Positions 15,026-24,094 are shown, counted from the stretch's first letter. The stretch: DNA of 64,000 nt from ZC4RG35 sp041747855 (GCA_041747855.1 JBGTEJ010000050.1:1-64000), one strand, 5' to 3'. Translations and numbers: made by a program. The notes: generated by a model not told the origin, from the letters alone.

Positions 15026-16485
15026 GCACACCCACCATCGCAGAAGCGGGTCGGATGCTCCGTGCCGGTCAGATCACCGCAGTCGAGCTCACCGAGCAGA
15101 CCCTCGGCGTCGCCCATCTGACCGAATCCCAGATCCACGCCTATCTCACCATCGACCGGGACAAGGCCCTGGAGGCAGCTGGCCAGGCCGACGCCGACCT
15201 CGCCGACGGCATCGACCGGGGCCCCATGCACGGGGTCCCCGTCGCATTGAAGGACAACATGTGCACCAGGGGGATGGAGACCACGGCCTCCTCGCAGATA
15301 CTCGCCGGGTGGGTACCTCCCTACGACGCCACGGTGGTGGCCCGTTTGCGGGAGGCGGGTGCGGTGATCATCGGCAAGACCAATCTCGACGAGTTCGCCA
15401 TGGGCTCGTCGACTGAGAACAGTGCCTACGGGACCACGTACAACCCGTGGGACATCAGTCGGATCCCCGGTGGCTCCTCGGGCGGCTCAGCAGCAGCCGT
15501 CTCGGTGGGGTCGGCCTTGGGAGCCCTAGGTTCGGACACCGGGGGATCGATCCGACAGCCGGCATCTTTGACCGGGATCGTCGGACTCAAACCGACCTAT
15601 GGCTCGGTGAGCAGATACGGGTTGATCGCCTTCGCCTCGTCGCTCGACCAGATCGGCCCGCTGACCAGGACCGTCGAGGACAACGCCCTCATGCTCGAGT
15701 CCATCTGGGGCCACGACCCGATGGATGCGACCTCCTATCCGGGTGTCTATCCGGAGGTCCGAGCCGACCTGGACAAAGGTGTAGAGGGGCTGAGGGTCGG
15801 TGTGGTCAAAGAGTTCGCCGGAGAGGGCTACGAACCGGATGTCGAGTCGGCTGTGACCGGGATGGTCGACCGTCTGCGTCAGGCCGGGGCTGAGATCGTC
15901 GAGGTCTCGCTGCCCTCCTTCAAACTCGCCCTATCCGCCTACTACCTGATCGCCCCCGCCGAGGCTTCGGCAAACCTGGCCCGATTCGACGGGATCAGAT
16001 ACGGGCTCAGAGTTCCGGGCGACACCACCGAAGCACTGATGGCGAGGACCCGGGCCGAAGGGTTCGGGCCCGAAGTGACAAGGAGGATCCTCCTCGGGAC
16101 CTATGCCCTCTCCGCCGGCTACTACGACGCCTTCTACGGGCAGGCCCAGAAGGTCCGGGCAGCCATCGTGGCCGAACTGGCAGCGGTCTATCGCGACGTC
16201 GACGTGTTGGTGTCGCCGACCAGTCCGACAGTCGCCTTCGAAGCCGGTGCCAGGACCGCCGACCCCCTTGCCATGTACCTATCAGACATCTGCACTATTC
16301 CCGCCGACCTCTCAGGAGACCCCGCCATATCAGTCCCGATCGGTCTCGACCGTCAGGGGCTTCCCATCGGCTTTCAGGTGATGGCCCCGTCACTCGGGGA
16401 ACGGATGCTGTTTCAGGTAGCCGCCGAAGTGGAACGTCTTGCCGGGTTCAAGGCCCGGCCCGAGATCGAGGTGGTGGCCCGATGA
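15022..16485 (+). CDS. gatA: Asp/Glu-tRNA(Asn/Gln) amidotransferase subunit GatA
   Basis: A 487-residue amidase-signature enzyme. The Ser-cisSer-Lys triad is present: Lys77 in VALKDN, Ser152 in GGSSGGSAAAV and Ser176 in SDTGGSIRQP. It hydrolyses glutamine to supply ammonia for converting Glu-tRNA(Gln) to Gln-tRNA(Gln), or the Asp/Asn equivalent, with GatB and GatC. It overlaps gatC and gatB by 4 bp each, so the three subunits are made from one message. Length and motifs are normal. Confidence 0.97.
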   Translation: MSTPTIAEAGRMLRAGQITAVELTEQTLGVAHLTESQIHAYLTIDRDKALEAAGQADADLADGIDRGPMHGVPVALKDNMCTRGMETTASSQILAGWVPPYDATVVARLREAGAVIIGKTNLDEFAMGSSTENSAYGTTYNPWDISRIPGGSSGGSAAAVSVGSALGALGSDTGGSIRQPASLTGIVGLKPTYGSVSRYGLIAFASSLDQIGPLTRTVEDNALMLESIWGHDPMDATSYPGVYPEVRADLDKGVEGLRVGVVKEFAGEGYEPDVESAVTGMVDRLRQAGAEIVEVSLPSFKLALSAYYLIAPAEASANLARFDGIRYGLRVPGDTTEALMARTRAEGFGPEVTRRILLGTYALSAGYYDAFYGQAQKVRAAIVAELAAVYRDVDVLVSPTSPTVAFEAGARTADPLAMYLSDICTIPADLSGDPAISVPIGLDRQGLPIGFQVMAPSLGERMLFQVAAEVERLAGFKARPEIEVVAR

Positions 16486-17936
16486 CCGGCCGCGACGGGT
16501 GGGAGCCGGTGATCGGGATCGAGGTCCATGTCGAGCTGAACACAGAATCCAAGATGTTCTGCGGGTGCGCCGTCGACTTCGGTGCCGCCTCCAACACCCT
16601 GACTTGTCCGGTGTGCCTGGCCCTCCCCGGGGCACTTCCTGTGCCTAACCGGAAGGCGATCGAACACATCATGGCGATCGGTCTCGCCCTCAACTGTGAG
16701 GTGTCGCCACGTTCGGTGTTCCACCGGAAGAACTACTTCTACGCCGACCTCCCCAAGAATTACCAGATCTCCCAGTTCGACGTCCCGGTGTGCACCGGTG
16801 GTCATCTCGAAGTCGAGGTCGAAGGTGAGGTTCGGACGATCGGGATCGAACGCGCCCACATGGAGGAGGACACCGGGAAGTCGAGCCATGTCGGAGAGGG
16901 TGGACGGATCCACGACGCCTCGGCAACACTTCTCGACTTCAACCGCTCGGGTGTTCCCCTGGTCGAGATCGTTTCCAAGCCAGACATCAGAAGTGCCGCC
17001 GAGGCCCGCGCTTACGCCCAGGAGCTACGGGCGGTGGTGGCCGAACTGGGTGTTTCCGACGCCCGTCTCGAAGAGGGGTCGCTCCGATTCGACGCCAATG
17101 TCTCAGTACGTCCCTCCGGCACCGAAGCATTGGGGACCAAGGTCGAGATCAAGAACATGAACTCCTTCCGATCGCTGGAACGGGCCATCGAGTTCGAGAT
17201 CGACCGTCAGATCGGGGTGCTCGACTCCGGTGGTGGGATTACCCAGGAGACCCGTCACTGGGATGAGGAGAGCGGTGTGACCAGGTCGATGAGGACCAAG
17301 GAAGGGTCCTCGGATTATCGCTATTTCACCGAACCCGATCTAGTGCCCATGGTTTTCGACAGCGATTGGGTGGATAAGGTCCGTTCCGGCCTCCCCGAGT
17401 TGCCTGCTTCGCGGAGAGCGCGATATGGGACCCTGGGGCTGGACACCGCCCAGTCCGGGGTCCTGTCGGCGATGGTTCCATCCCTGCGACAGCTGTTCGA
17501 TGAATCAGTGGCCGCCGGCGGTCCTTCAGGTCCAGTGGCCAACTGGGTCACCGGTGAGATAGCCGGGTACTTGAAGCGAACTGGATCGGAAACCCCCCAG
17601 GTCACCGGCTCCCAGTTGGCTGAGTTGGTAGCCATGGCTGAGCAGGGCGATCTCTCGTCGTCCGCAGCCAAGGAAGTCCTGGAAGGCGTCCTATCGGGTG
17701 AAGGCGATCCGCGTCAGGTGGCAGAGGCCCGCGATCTGATCCAGGTGTCCGACAAGGGCGTCCTTGCTGAGGCGGTGGCGAGGGTTCTCGACGCCAACCC
17801 TGAGGCCGTGGAGGGTTTCCGGAACGGCGAAGGAAAGGTACTTGGCTACCTCGTCGGTCAGGTCATGAGGGAGACGAAGGGGAGGGCCGACCCCCGGCTC
17901 GTGAACGAGATCCTGAGGGAGACGATCACCGGTTAG
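16482..17936 (+). CDS. gatB: Asp/Glu-tRNA(Asn/Gln) amidotransferase subunit GatB
   Basis: A 484-residue GatB of normal length. It begins WEPVIGIEVHVELNTESKMFCGC and contains the zinc-site cysteines (CGC and CPVCLALPG), the kinase-like IERAHMEEDTGKSSH segment, DFNRSGVPLVEIVS and KVEIKNMNSFRSLERAIEFE. The C-terminal about 150 residues are the YqeY-like tRNA-binding tail. It phosphorylates the misacylated tRNA's carboxyl and transfers ammonia from GatA. It ends the gatCAB operon. Confidence 0.97.
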   Translation: MTGRDGWEPVIGIEVHVELNTESKMFCGCAVDFGAASNTLTCPVCLALPGALPVPNRKAIEHIMAIGLALNCEVSPRSVFHRKNYFYADLPKNYQISQFDVPVCTGGHLEVEVEGEVRTIGIERAHMEEDTGKSSHVGEGGRIHDASATLLDFNRSGVPLVEIVSKPDIRSAAEARAYAQELRAVVAELGVSDARLEEGSLRFDANVSVRPSGTEALGTKVEIKNMNSFRSLERAIEFEIDRQIGVLDSGGGITQETRHWDEESGVTRSMRTKEGSSDYRYFTEPDLVPMVFDSDWVDKVRSGLPELPASRRARYGTLGLDTAQSGVLSAMVPSLRQLFDESVAAGGPSGPVANWVTGEIAGYLKRTGSETPQVTGSQLAELVAMAEQGDLSSSAAKEVLEGVLSGEGDPRQVAEARDLIQVSDKGVLAEAVARVLDANPEAVEGFRNGEGKVLGYLVGQVMRETKGRADPRLVNEILRETITG

Positions 17937-17961
17937 TCCTCGCCCGGACACACCACCCGGT

Positions 17962-17967
17962 TACCTT
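17962..17967 (+). promoter_or_regulatory. Putative -10 box (TACCTT) before pyk
   Basis: TACCTT is followed by 6 nt (GTCAGG) and the pyk ATG at 17974. The AGG in the gap touches the start codon, too close for normal ribosome binding, so leaderless initiation is favoured. Confidence 0.4.
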
Positions 17968-17973
17968 GTCAGG

Positions 17974-19410
17974 ATGTCGCGCCACACCAAGATCATCGCC
18001 ACTCTGGGGCCTGCGGTCGCCAGTCTCGAAGGTGTGATCGGCCTGGTCGAGGCAGGAATGGACGTGGCCCGCCTCAACTTCTCACACGGCACGCATGACG
18101 AACTGACCGATCTGTACCACTGGGTGAGGGATGCCTCCAGCAAGGTTGGGCGACCCGTAGCCGTGATGCAGGACATTCAAGGCCCGAAGCTCCGGGTGGG
18201 GGTTTTCCCTGACGGGGAGATCTCCCTGACCAGGGGCATGGAGGTCGACCTGGTCCCACCTGACACCTGGGAAGGAGGGCCCTCGGTGATTCCGATCGGC
18301 TACGAGCGACTGCTCGACGACGTGAAGCCCGGTCATCGAGTCCTCTTGGCCGACGGTCTCATCGTCCTGGAGGTCACAGAGAGAGCCGAGTCTTCGTTGC
18401 GGGCACGGGTGTTGGTCCCGGGAACACTCGGTGATCACAAGGGTGTTTCGGTGCCTGACAGTCGGCTTTCGACGAGCAACGTGACTGTCAAGGACGAGGC
18501 CGACCTGGAACTGGGCCGTGAACTCGGGGTCGACTTCGTGGCAGCATCTTTTGTCCGGACCAGAGACGACGTGGAGGCGGTGAAGGCCCTGGCCGGCTCG
18601 GCCCCGATCATCGCCAAGATCGAACTTGCCCGGGCCCTGGAGAACCTCGATGAGGTGATCGCCTCGTCCTATGGGGTGATGGTCGCCAGGGGAGATCTGG
18701 GAGTCCAGGTCCCGTTAGAACGTCTCCCGCTGGTTCAGGCTGACATCCTGTCGAGGGGCAATGCCGCGGGACGGATCACCATCACCGCCACCGAGATGCT
18801 CGAGTCGATGACCCACAGTCCACGTCCGACCCGGGCGGAAGTGACCGACGTGGCCACCGCAGTCATGGGTGGGACCGACGCAGTGATGCTCTCCGGTGAG
18901 ACCGCGGTTGGCCTCTATCCGGAGGAGACCGTGAGGGCGATGGCCAGGATCTGCCAGACGGTCGAAGAGGGAACTCTGGCCCAGCGGGGCGATCACCCGG
19001 TCGAGTTCGTGTTCGACGACAACTACGTGGCCTCGGCAGTGGCGCAGGCCGCCACCCAGATCGCGATGAATGTCGACGCCAGCTTGATTGTTGCCTTCAC
19101 CGAGAGTGGGAACACGGCACGACTCATCTCCAAGTACCGGCCCGAGCAGAGAGTCGTGGCCTTCACCCATGAAGTGGGGACATTGCGTCGCATGGCCATG
19201 CTCTGGGGGGTCACCCCCAGGGAATTCAAGCGGAGCGAGTCGACCGACGAGGAGATGGCCGTGGCCTCGGAGACACTGGCATCCGAAGGTGAAGTGGGAC
19301 CGGGGGAGCGTTTGGTGATGGTTGCCGGGGTGCCACCCAACGTCCAAGCTTCCACGAACCTGGTCAAGGTTCACCGGGTGGGTGACCCGTTGGGCCATCT
19401 CGGGGGTTGA
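17974..19410 (+). CDS. pyk: Pyruvate kinase
   Basis: A 478-residue enzyme of usual length. It starts with RHTKIIATLGPAVAS and has ARLNFSHGTHDE (about 30-41), VMQDIQGPKLRVG, IIAKIELARALENLDEV with the catalytic lysine, MVARGDLGVQVPLERLP, and the ITATEMLESM and VTDVATAVMGGTDAVMLSGETA segments that form the active site. It converts phosphoenolpyruvate and ADP to pyruvate and ATP in glycolysis. In the first segment MLESM replaces the usual MLDSM-type sequence, a conservative change. It follows gatCAB but has its own likely promoter box. Confidence 0.96.
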   Translation: MSRHTKIIATLGPAVASLEGVIGLVEAGMDVARLNFSHGTHDELTDLYHWVRDASSKVGRPVAVMQDIQGPKLRVGVFPDGEISLTRGMEVDLVPPDTWEGGPSVIPIGYERLLDDVKPGHRVLLADGLIVLEVTERAESSLRARVLVPGTLGDHKGVSVPDSRLSTSNVTVKDEADLELGRELGVDFVAASFVRTRDDVEAVKALAGSAPIIAKIELARALENLDEVIASSYGVMVARGDLGVQVPLERLPLVQADILSRGNAAGRITITATEMLESMTHSPRPTRAEVTDVATAVMGGTDAVMLSGETAVGLYPEETVRAMARICQTVEEGTLAQRGDHPVEFVFDDNYVASAVAQAATQIAMNVDASLIVAFTESGNTARLISKYRPEQRVVAFTHEVGTLRRMAMLWGVTPREFKRSESTDEEMAVASETLASEGEVGPGERLVMVAGVPPNVQASTNLVKVHRVGDPLGHLGG

Positions 19411-19412
19411 GT

Positions 19413-19418
19413 TACGAT
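19413..19418 (+). promoter_or_regulatory. Putative -10 box (TACGAT) of a leaderless promoter
   Basis: TACGAT overlies the region just after the pyk stop and is exactly 6 nt from the ATG at 19425. This supports the ATG start for the small gene over the TTG at 19407. Confidence 0.35.
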
Positions 19419-19424
19419 CCACCC

Positions 19425-19721
19425 ATGGGTCAGACAGTCCAGATCAAGAGTTCGGTGGCCGTCGGGGATGTCCTCGTCCTCGACACCGACCGCAGCTTCA
19501 CCGGCCAGGATGGTGAATCTGCCGCTCCGGGGGTTCCTGGCGGGGGTGTTCCGGGGATTCTCTCCGCCGAGCTGTTTGGTCTCGGGATAGGCATCGACCA
19601 CGTTTTTGTTCAGCAGAACGCGGTGACGGTCCGTCGACCGGGGGGTTGGGACGCCGAATCGGCCGAAAGGGTCGTCGGTGTCACGGCCTCGTTCCTCCGC
19701 TTCTACGACGAAGAGGAGTAG
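19425..19721 (+). CDS. Small protein resembling the Nfu/NifU N-terminal domain
   Basis: A 98-residue protein beginning MGQTVQIKSSVAVGD. The middle and end (ILSAELFGLGIGIDHVFVQQ, NAVTVRRPGGWDAESAERVV) match the pattern of the Nfu N-terminal domain, in which a 'Lf-i-gV-xVf' strand precedes an 'ITVtk...W' segment. It lacks the C-terminal CxxC Nfu domain that binds the Fe-S cluster. It may be an accessory to Fe-S delivery; the assignment is by pattern only. The start is supported by a TACGAT box 6 nt upstream; a TTG start at 19407 is possible. Confidence 0.5.
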   Translation: MGQTVQIKSSVAVGDVLVLDTDRSFTGQDGESAAPGVPGGGVPGILSAELFGLGIGIDHVFVQQNAVTVRRPGGWDAESAERVVGVTASFLRFYDEEE

Positions 19722-19732
19722 TCCCCGCAAGG

Positions 19733-21643
19733 TCAGCCGCCTTCGCCCTCCTCGGGGATCGTGGTGGTGGTGGTGGTGGTAGTGGTCGTGGTAGTGGGAC
19801 AGGTGTGTTCCTGCCCGGGGACCATGCACGGATGGACGACATAGATCGCCCTCTGTGCGACATATCTGACCAGCCACTCGCGATAACCAACTTGCTCTCC
19901 GCCCCTGGTGATCCGACGGCTGACGGTGACACTCCAACCGGTTCGTTCCGATTGCTTGACGGTCGTCTGGCCTACGGCATGTGTCGCGTCGGTCTCATAG
20001 ATCGGGGGTTGGGGTTCAACCAGGTTGAAGCGCTCCGAGACTTTGCCTTCTATGTGACGGGCGTTGGGCCCACCGGCGGCAACCACATTCATACGGGTGG
20101 TGCCACCTCTCTGCTCGCCCTTGACGATCCGACCGTCATTGTCCCCGAAGATACGTACGGTCACCGAGGTCCCCGTGTGGAGAGTGTGGATGAGGATGTG
20201 CTTGTCTGTGTTGTTCCGGAAGATGAGCTCGGGGCCACCCCAGTTCACCGTGGCTTCGATCCCTTCCGGGTAGCGGCTGAACCACTGTGTGTGCGGTCTG
20301 TGGTCGACGTCGTCGTAACCGCCCCAGAAGACGGCGTTGTAGAGGGTGGTGGCGAACTGGCTGACGCCCCCGCCGATGGTGTCGACCAGTTGGAACTGGA
20401 TGATGGTCCCGGCGGGCAGGTATCCCTTGGCCTCGGTTCTCGGCCCCACGTACGCATTGAGGTCGAAAGTTCCCCCCGGTGTCACGACGGCCATGCTCAC
20501 CTCGTCGGCCATGAGACGAATGTTGACCACCCGGTTCTGGCAGCAGTCGTAGTAGGTGGTGAAGGAACTCACCAGGTGTCTGATGCCCATGTTCTCAAGG
20601 TGGGCGGTGGTCACCTGAGGATCGGAGTGCTCGACGATGGGAAGATCACCTCTCTGCCCACCCGCACTAGCCACCCGCAACAGTTCCTCGGCGGCGATGA
20701 TCTCGTCGATGCGCGTGCCACGACGTCCGGAGATGATGGAAATCTGGTCTCCCTCGATCCTGAACCGGGCATTGACCGGTGCCGCCTCGTACTGTGACCT
20801 CACAGGGGTCAGGAAGGTGTCGATTACGCCAGGGTCGAAGCGATGCTCGACCCTGGGAGCATCGTCGACGACAGTGGTCGCCACGTAAGCTTCCACCAAC
20901 TGAGTCGGGGTGATAGTCACCGCGCTGTCACCATTGACCAGCGAGATTGGGTTGGCGGTGAGCGCCTCGGCCTGGGCCAGGGCCTGATCGATGTCCCCCG
21001 CGGTGAGTCGTGGGATGACCACCGAGGTGGGGACGTTGGCCATGACCGGTTCAATCGCAAGCAGATTCTCCTCCACGGTGCGCCGCGCCAGATTCCGGTC
21101 GACTGCCGTACCCGTTCTCGGATGGACGGCCACCAGTTGACCTTCGACCACCTCGACCGTCCCGTGATGGCCGGGATTGGCCAGCACGCGTTCGTCCCAA
21201 TCGTCGAAGATGACGCCCATGGCTGTGGGATCAGTCGACCCGGTCAGACTGATGTGCTCGGTCTTGAAAATACGGGTGAACCACCATAGGAATTGGTTAG
21301 GGGTATTGCCCTCTCGTCCCATCGCCATCGCACGTCCGAGGAGTTCGGGGACGTCCAACGTGAATCCGGTCTCCGCTCCGAGCAATTCCACGGCTTGACC
21401 ATCGATGTTGAAGTTGACCCGTCTGGACTGGCGAAGCTGCTGAATGTCGAGGATCGCGGTTCGAGCCTCAGCCTCGGTGAGTCCGCCGAGGGCCACACCC
21501 GCCACTTCGACATTTCCGAGGACCTGGCCTTGCGACACCCATCGGGTCAGCCCGAACAGCGAAAAGAGCAGCACAAAGGTCGCGGCCACGATGAGCAGGG
21601 ACGCGACTAAAGGGTGCGTGGGGAGTTGGAGGTCCTTTTTCAT
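19733..21643 (-). CDS. VanW-family cell-envelope protein with poly-Thr tail
   Basis: A 636-residue protein. A membrane anchor lies at about 12-35 (PLVASLLIVAATFVLLFSLF). Repeated beta/alpha peptidoglycan-binding-like modules follow (VEVAGVALGGLTEAEARTAI), then a VanW domain (about 370-510) with TPGGTFDLNAYVGPRTEAKGYLPAG, GGGVSQFATTLYNAVFWGG, and HPHT-like RPHTQWFSRYPEG. The C-terminus has a possible G5-like strand region and ends in 12 threonines and an acidic tip. Such proteins sit on the outer face of the membrane and are linked to the cell wall, but no enzyme activity is established. It converges with the Nfu-N-like gene. Confidence 0.85.
   Translation of the reverse strand: MKKDLQLPTHPLVASLLIVAATFVLLFSLFGLTRWVSQGQVLGNVEVAGVALGGLTEAEARTAILDIQQLRQSRRVNFNIDGQAVELLGAETGFTLDVPELLGRAMAMGREGNTPNQFLWWFTRIFKTEHISLTGSTDPTAMGVIFDDWDERVLANPGHHGTVEVVEGQLVAVHPRTGTAVDRNLARRTVEENLLAIEPVMANVPTSVVIPRLTAGDIDQALAQAEALTANPISLVNGDSAVTITPTQLVEAYVATTVVDDAPRVEHRFDPGVIDTFLTPVRSQYEAAPVNARFRIEGDQISIISGRRGTRIDEIIAAEELLRVASAGGQRGDLPIVEHSDPQVTTAHLENMGIRHLVSSFTTYYDCCQNRVVNIRLMADEVSMAVVTPGGTFDLNAYVGPRTEAKGYLPAGTIIQFQLVDTIGGGVSQFATTLYNAVFWGGYDDVDHRPHTQWFSRYPEGIEATVNWGGPELIFRNNTDKHILIHTLHTGTSVTVRIFGDNDGRIVKGEQRGGTTRMNVVAAGGPNARHIEGKVSERFNLVEPQPPIYETDATHAVGQTTVKQSERTGWSVTVSRRITRGGEQVGYREWLVRYVAQRAIYVVHPCMVPGQEHTCPTTTTTTTTTTTTIPEEGEGG
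19761..19780 (+). repeat. GTG/GGT trinucleotide repeat
   Basis: A run of GTG triplets (ACC on the minus strand) encodes most of the poly-threonine tail of the VanW-family protein. An imperfect continuation extends to about 19797. Length changes here would alter the tail by whole threonines without a frameshift. Confidence 0.7.
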
Positions 21644-21719
21644 TTCAACGACATGGCCGGTAAGAGGTCGCCCTTCCCCGCCCGGGATGGCAATGGTACC
21701 GCCTATCTGGAGACATCCG

Positions 21720-21725
21720 TAAGCT
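21720..21725 (+). promoter_or_regulatory. Putative -10 box (TAAGCT)
   Basis: TAAGCT is 7 nt before the GTG start of the nuclease gene at 21733, consistent with leaderless transcription. No Shine-Dalgarno site is visible. Confidence 0.3.
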
Positions 21726-21732
21726 CATCGAC

Positions 21733-22512
21733 GTGGCTGTTGTGCTTCCCCCTGTGGTCCCCGGTGAGCCGCTTCGCATATCTGGTTCGACGTTCGTGGC
21801 TTGGAAAAAGTGCCCGGAGACCGCAAATGCACGCTTTCGTGGCTTATACGGGCCTGATTCCCGCCCCGCATTCGTAGGTGGCCTTGCCCACAAGCTCTTC
21901 AGCCGGCACTTCAGCGGGGGGCCGATCGCCGATGATGAGTTCGCCCAGGCGTGTAGGGAGGAGATCGGGAAGTCCAACCTGAATCACAAGATGGGCGGTC
22001 TGGGAATCAACATGTCGGCTCTGAACGGCATCATCGAAGAGGTCCGATCCCTCTATCAGAGATTCATCAGATTCCCCGGCGAAGGATTCGAGACCGCAGA
22101 GCTCGAACTTGCCCACGATGCGGGTGGCGGCTTGACCCTGATAGGCACAGTCGACGCCGTCTTCCGTGAAGAGCTAGAGGGCAGCCGATTGGTCGACTGG
22201 AAGACGGGCTCGAGTCTCGAGGACGTCGATGACCAATTGAGCTTCTACGCCTTGCTTTGGGTGTTGGAGAGAGGTGAGATGCCGGCGTTGCTCGAAGCGG
22301 TATCGGTATCCACCGGGGAGAGCCATCGGGCCCGGCCCTCCGAAGTCGACATCCAGCGGATTGCCGACGAAGTTGCGGCGATGGCTTCCGAGCTCCGGAC
22401 GGCCTGGCTGGTCCAAGCCGGGGTGGAGCGAAGGGCTGGACCCTGGTGTCGCTACTGCCCGGTATTGGCAGAGTGCCCGGAAGGTCAGGCTGTGGAGGCC
22501 ATCCTGGCCTGA
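21733..22512 (+). CDS. PD-(D/E)XK nuclease with Fe-S cluster cysteines (RecB/Cas4-like)
   Basis: A 259-residue protein. It has an early Cys in WKKCPE (residue 27), a GGLAHKLFSRHF helix, the acidic motif GTVDAVFR, the D-x-K motif LVDWKTG, a QLSFYALLW helix with the conserved Gln/Tyr, and a C-terminal WCRYCPVLAECPE. The lone early Cys plus the C-x2-C-x6-C cluster is the arrangement that binds a 4Fe-4S cluster in AddB, Cas4 and related exonucleases. It is probably a single-strand DNA exonuclease. There is no CRISPR array or helicase next to it. It converges with the amidase gene, overlapping by 28 bp. Confidence 0.8.
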   Translation: MAVVLPPVVPGEPLRISGSTFVAWKKCPETANARFRGLYGPDSRPAFVGGLAHKLFSRHFSGGPIADDEFAQACREEIGKSNLNHKMGGLGINMSALNGIIEEVRSLYQRFIRFPGEGFETAELELAHDAGGGLTLIGTVDAVFREELEGSRLVDWKTGSSLEDVDDQLSFYALLWVLERGEMPALLEAVSVSTGESHRARPSEVDIQRIADEVAAMASELRTAWLVQAGVERRAGPWCRYCPVLAECPEGQAVEAILA

Positions 22513-23225
22513 ACCGCCTCCCGGAAGATTTGGAACAGGTTGCGGTGCTCCCCATCCATGCGCTCTGGATGCCATTGCACACCCAGCGCCCACCAGTCAC
22601 CCCGGCATCGGGCCGCTTCGATGAGACCGTCATCGGCTACGGCTTCGACGATGAGGTCGGGTGCGAGATCCTCCACACCTTGGTGGTGGAGGGTGTTGAC
22701 CTTCGCCTCGTCGATCCCGTAGGCCCTGGCAACGATCGAGTCGTTCTGGAACCGGACCACATGTCGCCTCTCCTCCCAGATCGAGGGGTCGGTCCCCGAG
22801 ATGAACGGCTCGTGGGTCTCGCCCTCACCGGTTATCTCCTGGGTGAGGGTGCCTCCCAGGGCGACGTTGAGGATCTGGAGTCCCCGACATATCCCGAGCA
22901 CCGGCTTGCCCTGTTCCCGGGCCGCCTTTATCAGTGCGATCTCGAAGAGGTCGACATCGGTGCTGGAGTGTTTGCTGGCCGAGTTCTCCTCGCCGTATGT
23001 CTCCGGATCGACATCGTCGCCACCGGACAGGAGCAGCCCGTCGACAGCGGTGATGAGACGTTCGGCGTCTTCCGGCGACTGACCTCCCGGAAACATCACG
23101 GGGGTCATGCCGGCTTCGATGATCGAGTCGGCGTAGAAGGTGGCCAGGGTGTGGAGACGGTCCGGACCATAAAAGGTGTCGAGGGTCCTCCTCCAGGCGG
23201 TCACACCAACCAATGGTCTTGTCAT
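22485..23225 (-). CDS. Gamma-glutamyl-gamma-aminobutyrate hydrolase-like (PuuD, peptidase C26)
   Basis: A 246-residue class I glutamine-amidotransferase-fold hydrolase. The nucleophile Cys lies in PVLGICRGLQILNVALGG and the catalytic His in ALGVQWHPERM; it starts with the family form RPLVGVTAW. An early GGDDVDPETYGEE segment is typical of PuuD. Family members release glutamate from gamma-glutamyl-GABA or similar amides in the cytosol. Its start overlaps the stop of the FAH-family gene by 4 bp, so the two are made together. A glutamine-synthetase-like ligase 8 kb away could make the gamma-glutamyl substrate (inference). Confidence 0.87.
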   Translation of the reverse strand: MTRPLVGVTAWRRTLDTFYGPDRLHTLATFYADSIIEAGMTPVMFPGGQSPEDAERLITAVDGLLLSGGDDVDPETYGEENSASKHSSTDVDLFEIALIKAAREQGKPVLGICRGLQILNVALGGTLTQEITGEGETHEPFISGTDPSIWEERRHVVRFQNDSIVARAYGIDEAKVNTLHHQGVEDLAPDLIVEAVADDGLIEAARCRGDWWALGVQWHPERMDGEHRNLFQIFREAVQARMASTA

Positions 23226-24094
23226 TCCACTTCCGATTCGTAGTGTTTCGCGCTCCGGGGCGTTCTGATGCCACGGTACTCCCAGTCACCTCCGAAGGCC
23301 GTGGAGACCACCTCTTCGGATTCTGTCGGTTGAGCACCTATATCGGTACTCACCTCGAAGTCGCCTTCGATGATTGTATTGGTCAGAGCACCCAAACCTT
23401 CGACCTCGACGGACACCACATCACCAGGCTCAACCGGTCTGGAACCAGCGGGGGTGCCGCTGAGGATGATGTCTCCTGGCAGGAGAGTGATGGTCCGGGC
23501 CAGATCGGCCACCAGATAGTGCATGTCCCACTTCATCTCGGAGGTGTTCCCCTCCTGATGCACTTGACCGTTGACCAGGGTACGGATGGACTTGCCCCTG
23601 AAGTCCCAGTCGGTGACTAATCCCGGTCCGATGGGACAAAGAGTGTCCGATCCCTTGACCCGCAACATCGAGCCGGCGTCGGTGTCCCTGAAGTCGTGGA
23701 GCCCGTAGTCGTTGGCGATGGTGTATCCGGCGATGTAGTCAGTGGCTTGATCCGTGGAGATGTTGAAGGCCGGTCTCCCGATCACGATCGCGATCTCGCC
23801 CTCGTAGTTGAGGTATCGGCAGCCCAAGGGCCGGATCACGTCTCCGTTGTGTGCGTTGAGGGCCGTCGTCGGTTTTTGGAAATAGGTGGGGGCGGTGGGC
23901 AGCTTGGTCATGAACTCCTCGACCCGGCTCCGGTAATTGAGATGGACACAGAGGATCTTCGAAGGCTCCACCGGTGGCAGGTGGACCGCGGTGTCTAAGG
24001 AGACAGAGGCTCCTTCCGCCGTCAGCAGCTGGTCTCCTTCCCGTCTCACTATGGTCGGGGACCCGTCGAGAAGTATCCGCCGCGTCTCGGTCAT
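23222..24094 (-). CDS. Fumarylacetoacetate-hydrolase-family protein (HpaG-like isomerase/decarboxylase or hydrolase)
   Basis: A 290-residue FAH-fold enzyme. It has VEPSKILCVHLNYRSRVEEF, metal-ligand glutamates in LNYEGEIAIVIGR, an Asp in ANDYGLHDFRD, and the signature VKGSDTLCPIGP. A C-terminal GTPAGSRPVEPGDVVSVEVEGLG closes the fold. Such enzymes in aromatic meta-cleavage pathways isomerise and decarboxylate 5-oxopent-3-ene-1,2,5-tricarboxylate. The presence of hpaE- and hpaD-like genes at 32-35 kb suggests this role here. A C-terminal extension of about 45 residues is unusual. ATG 24094 is chosen over the frame start at 24181, whose extra residues look non-coding. Confidence 0.82.
   Translation of the reverse strand: MTETRRILLDGSPTIVRREGDQLLTAEGASVSLDTAVHLPPVEPSKILCVHLNYRSRVEEFMTKLPTAPTYFQKPTTALNAHNGDVIRPLGCRYLNYEGEIAIVIGRPAFNISTDQATDYIAGYTIANDYGLHDFRDTDAGSMLRVKGSDTLCPIGPGLVTDWDFRGKSIRTLVNGQVHQEGNTSEMKWDMHYLVADLARTITLLPGDIILSGTPAGSRPVEPGDVVSVEVEGLGALTNTIIEGDFEVSTDIGAQPTESEEVVSTAFGGDWEYRGIRTPRSAKHYESEVE

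Noticed and set aside
19741..20797. Plus-strand frame of 383 residues opposite the VanW gene
   Set aside because: Antisense to an obvious VanW protein; no domain seen.
22485..23225. Calling the hydrolase a glutamine amidotransferase subunit of another enzyme
   Set aside because: It is free standing, has the PuuD start pattern and no synthetase partner beside it.
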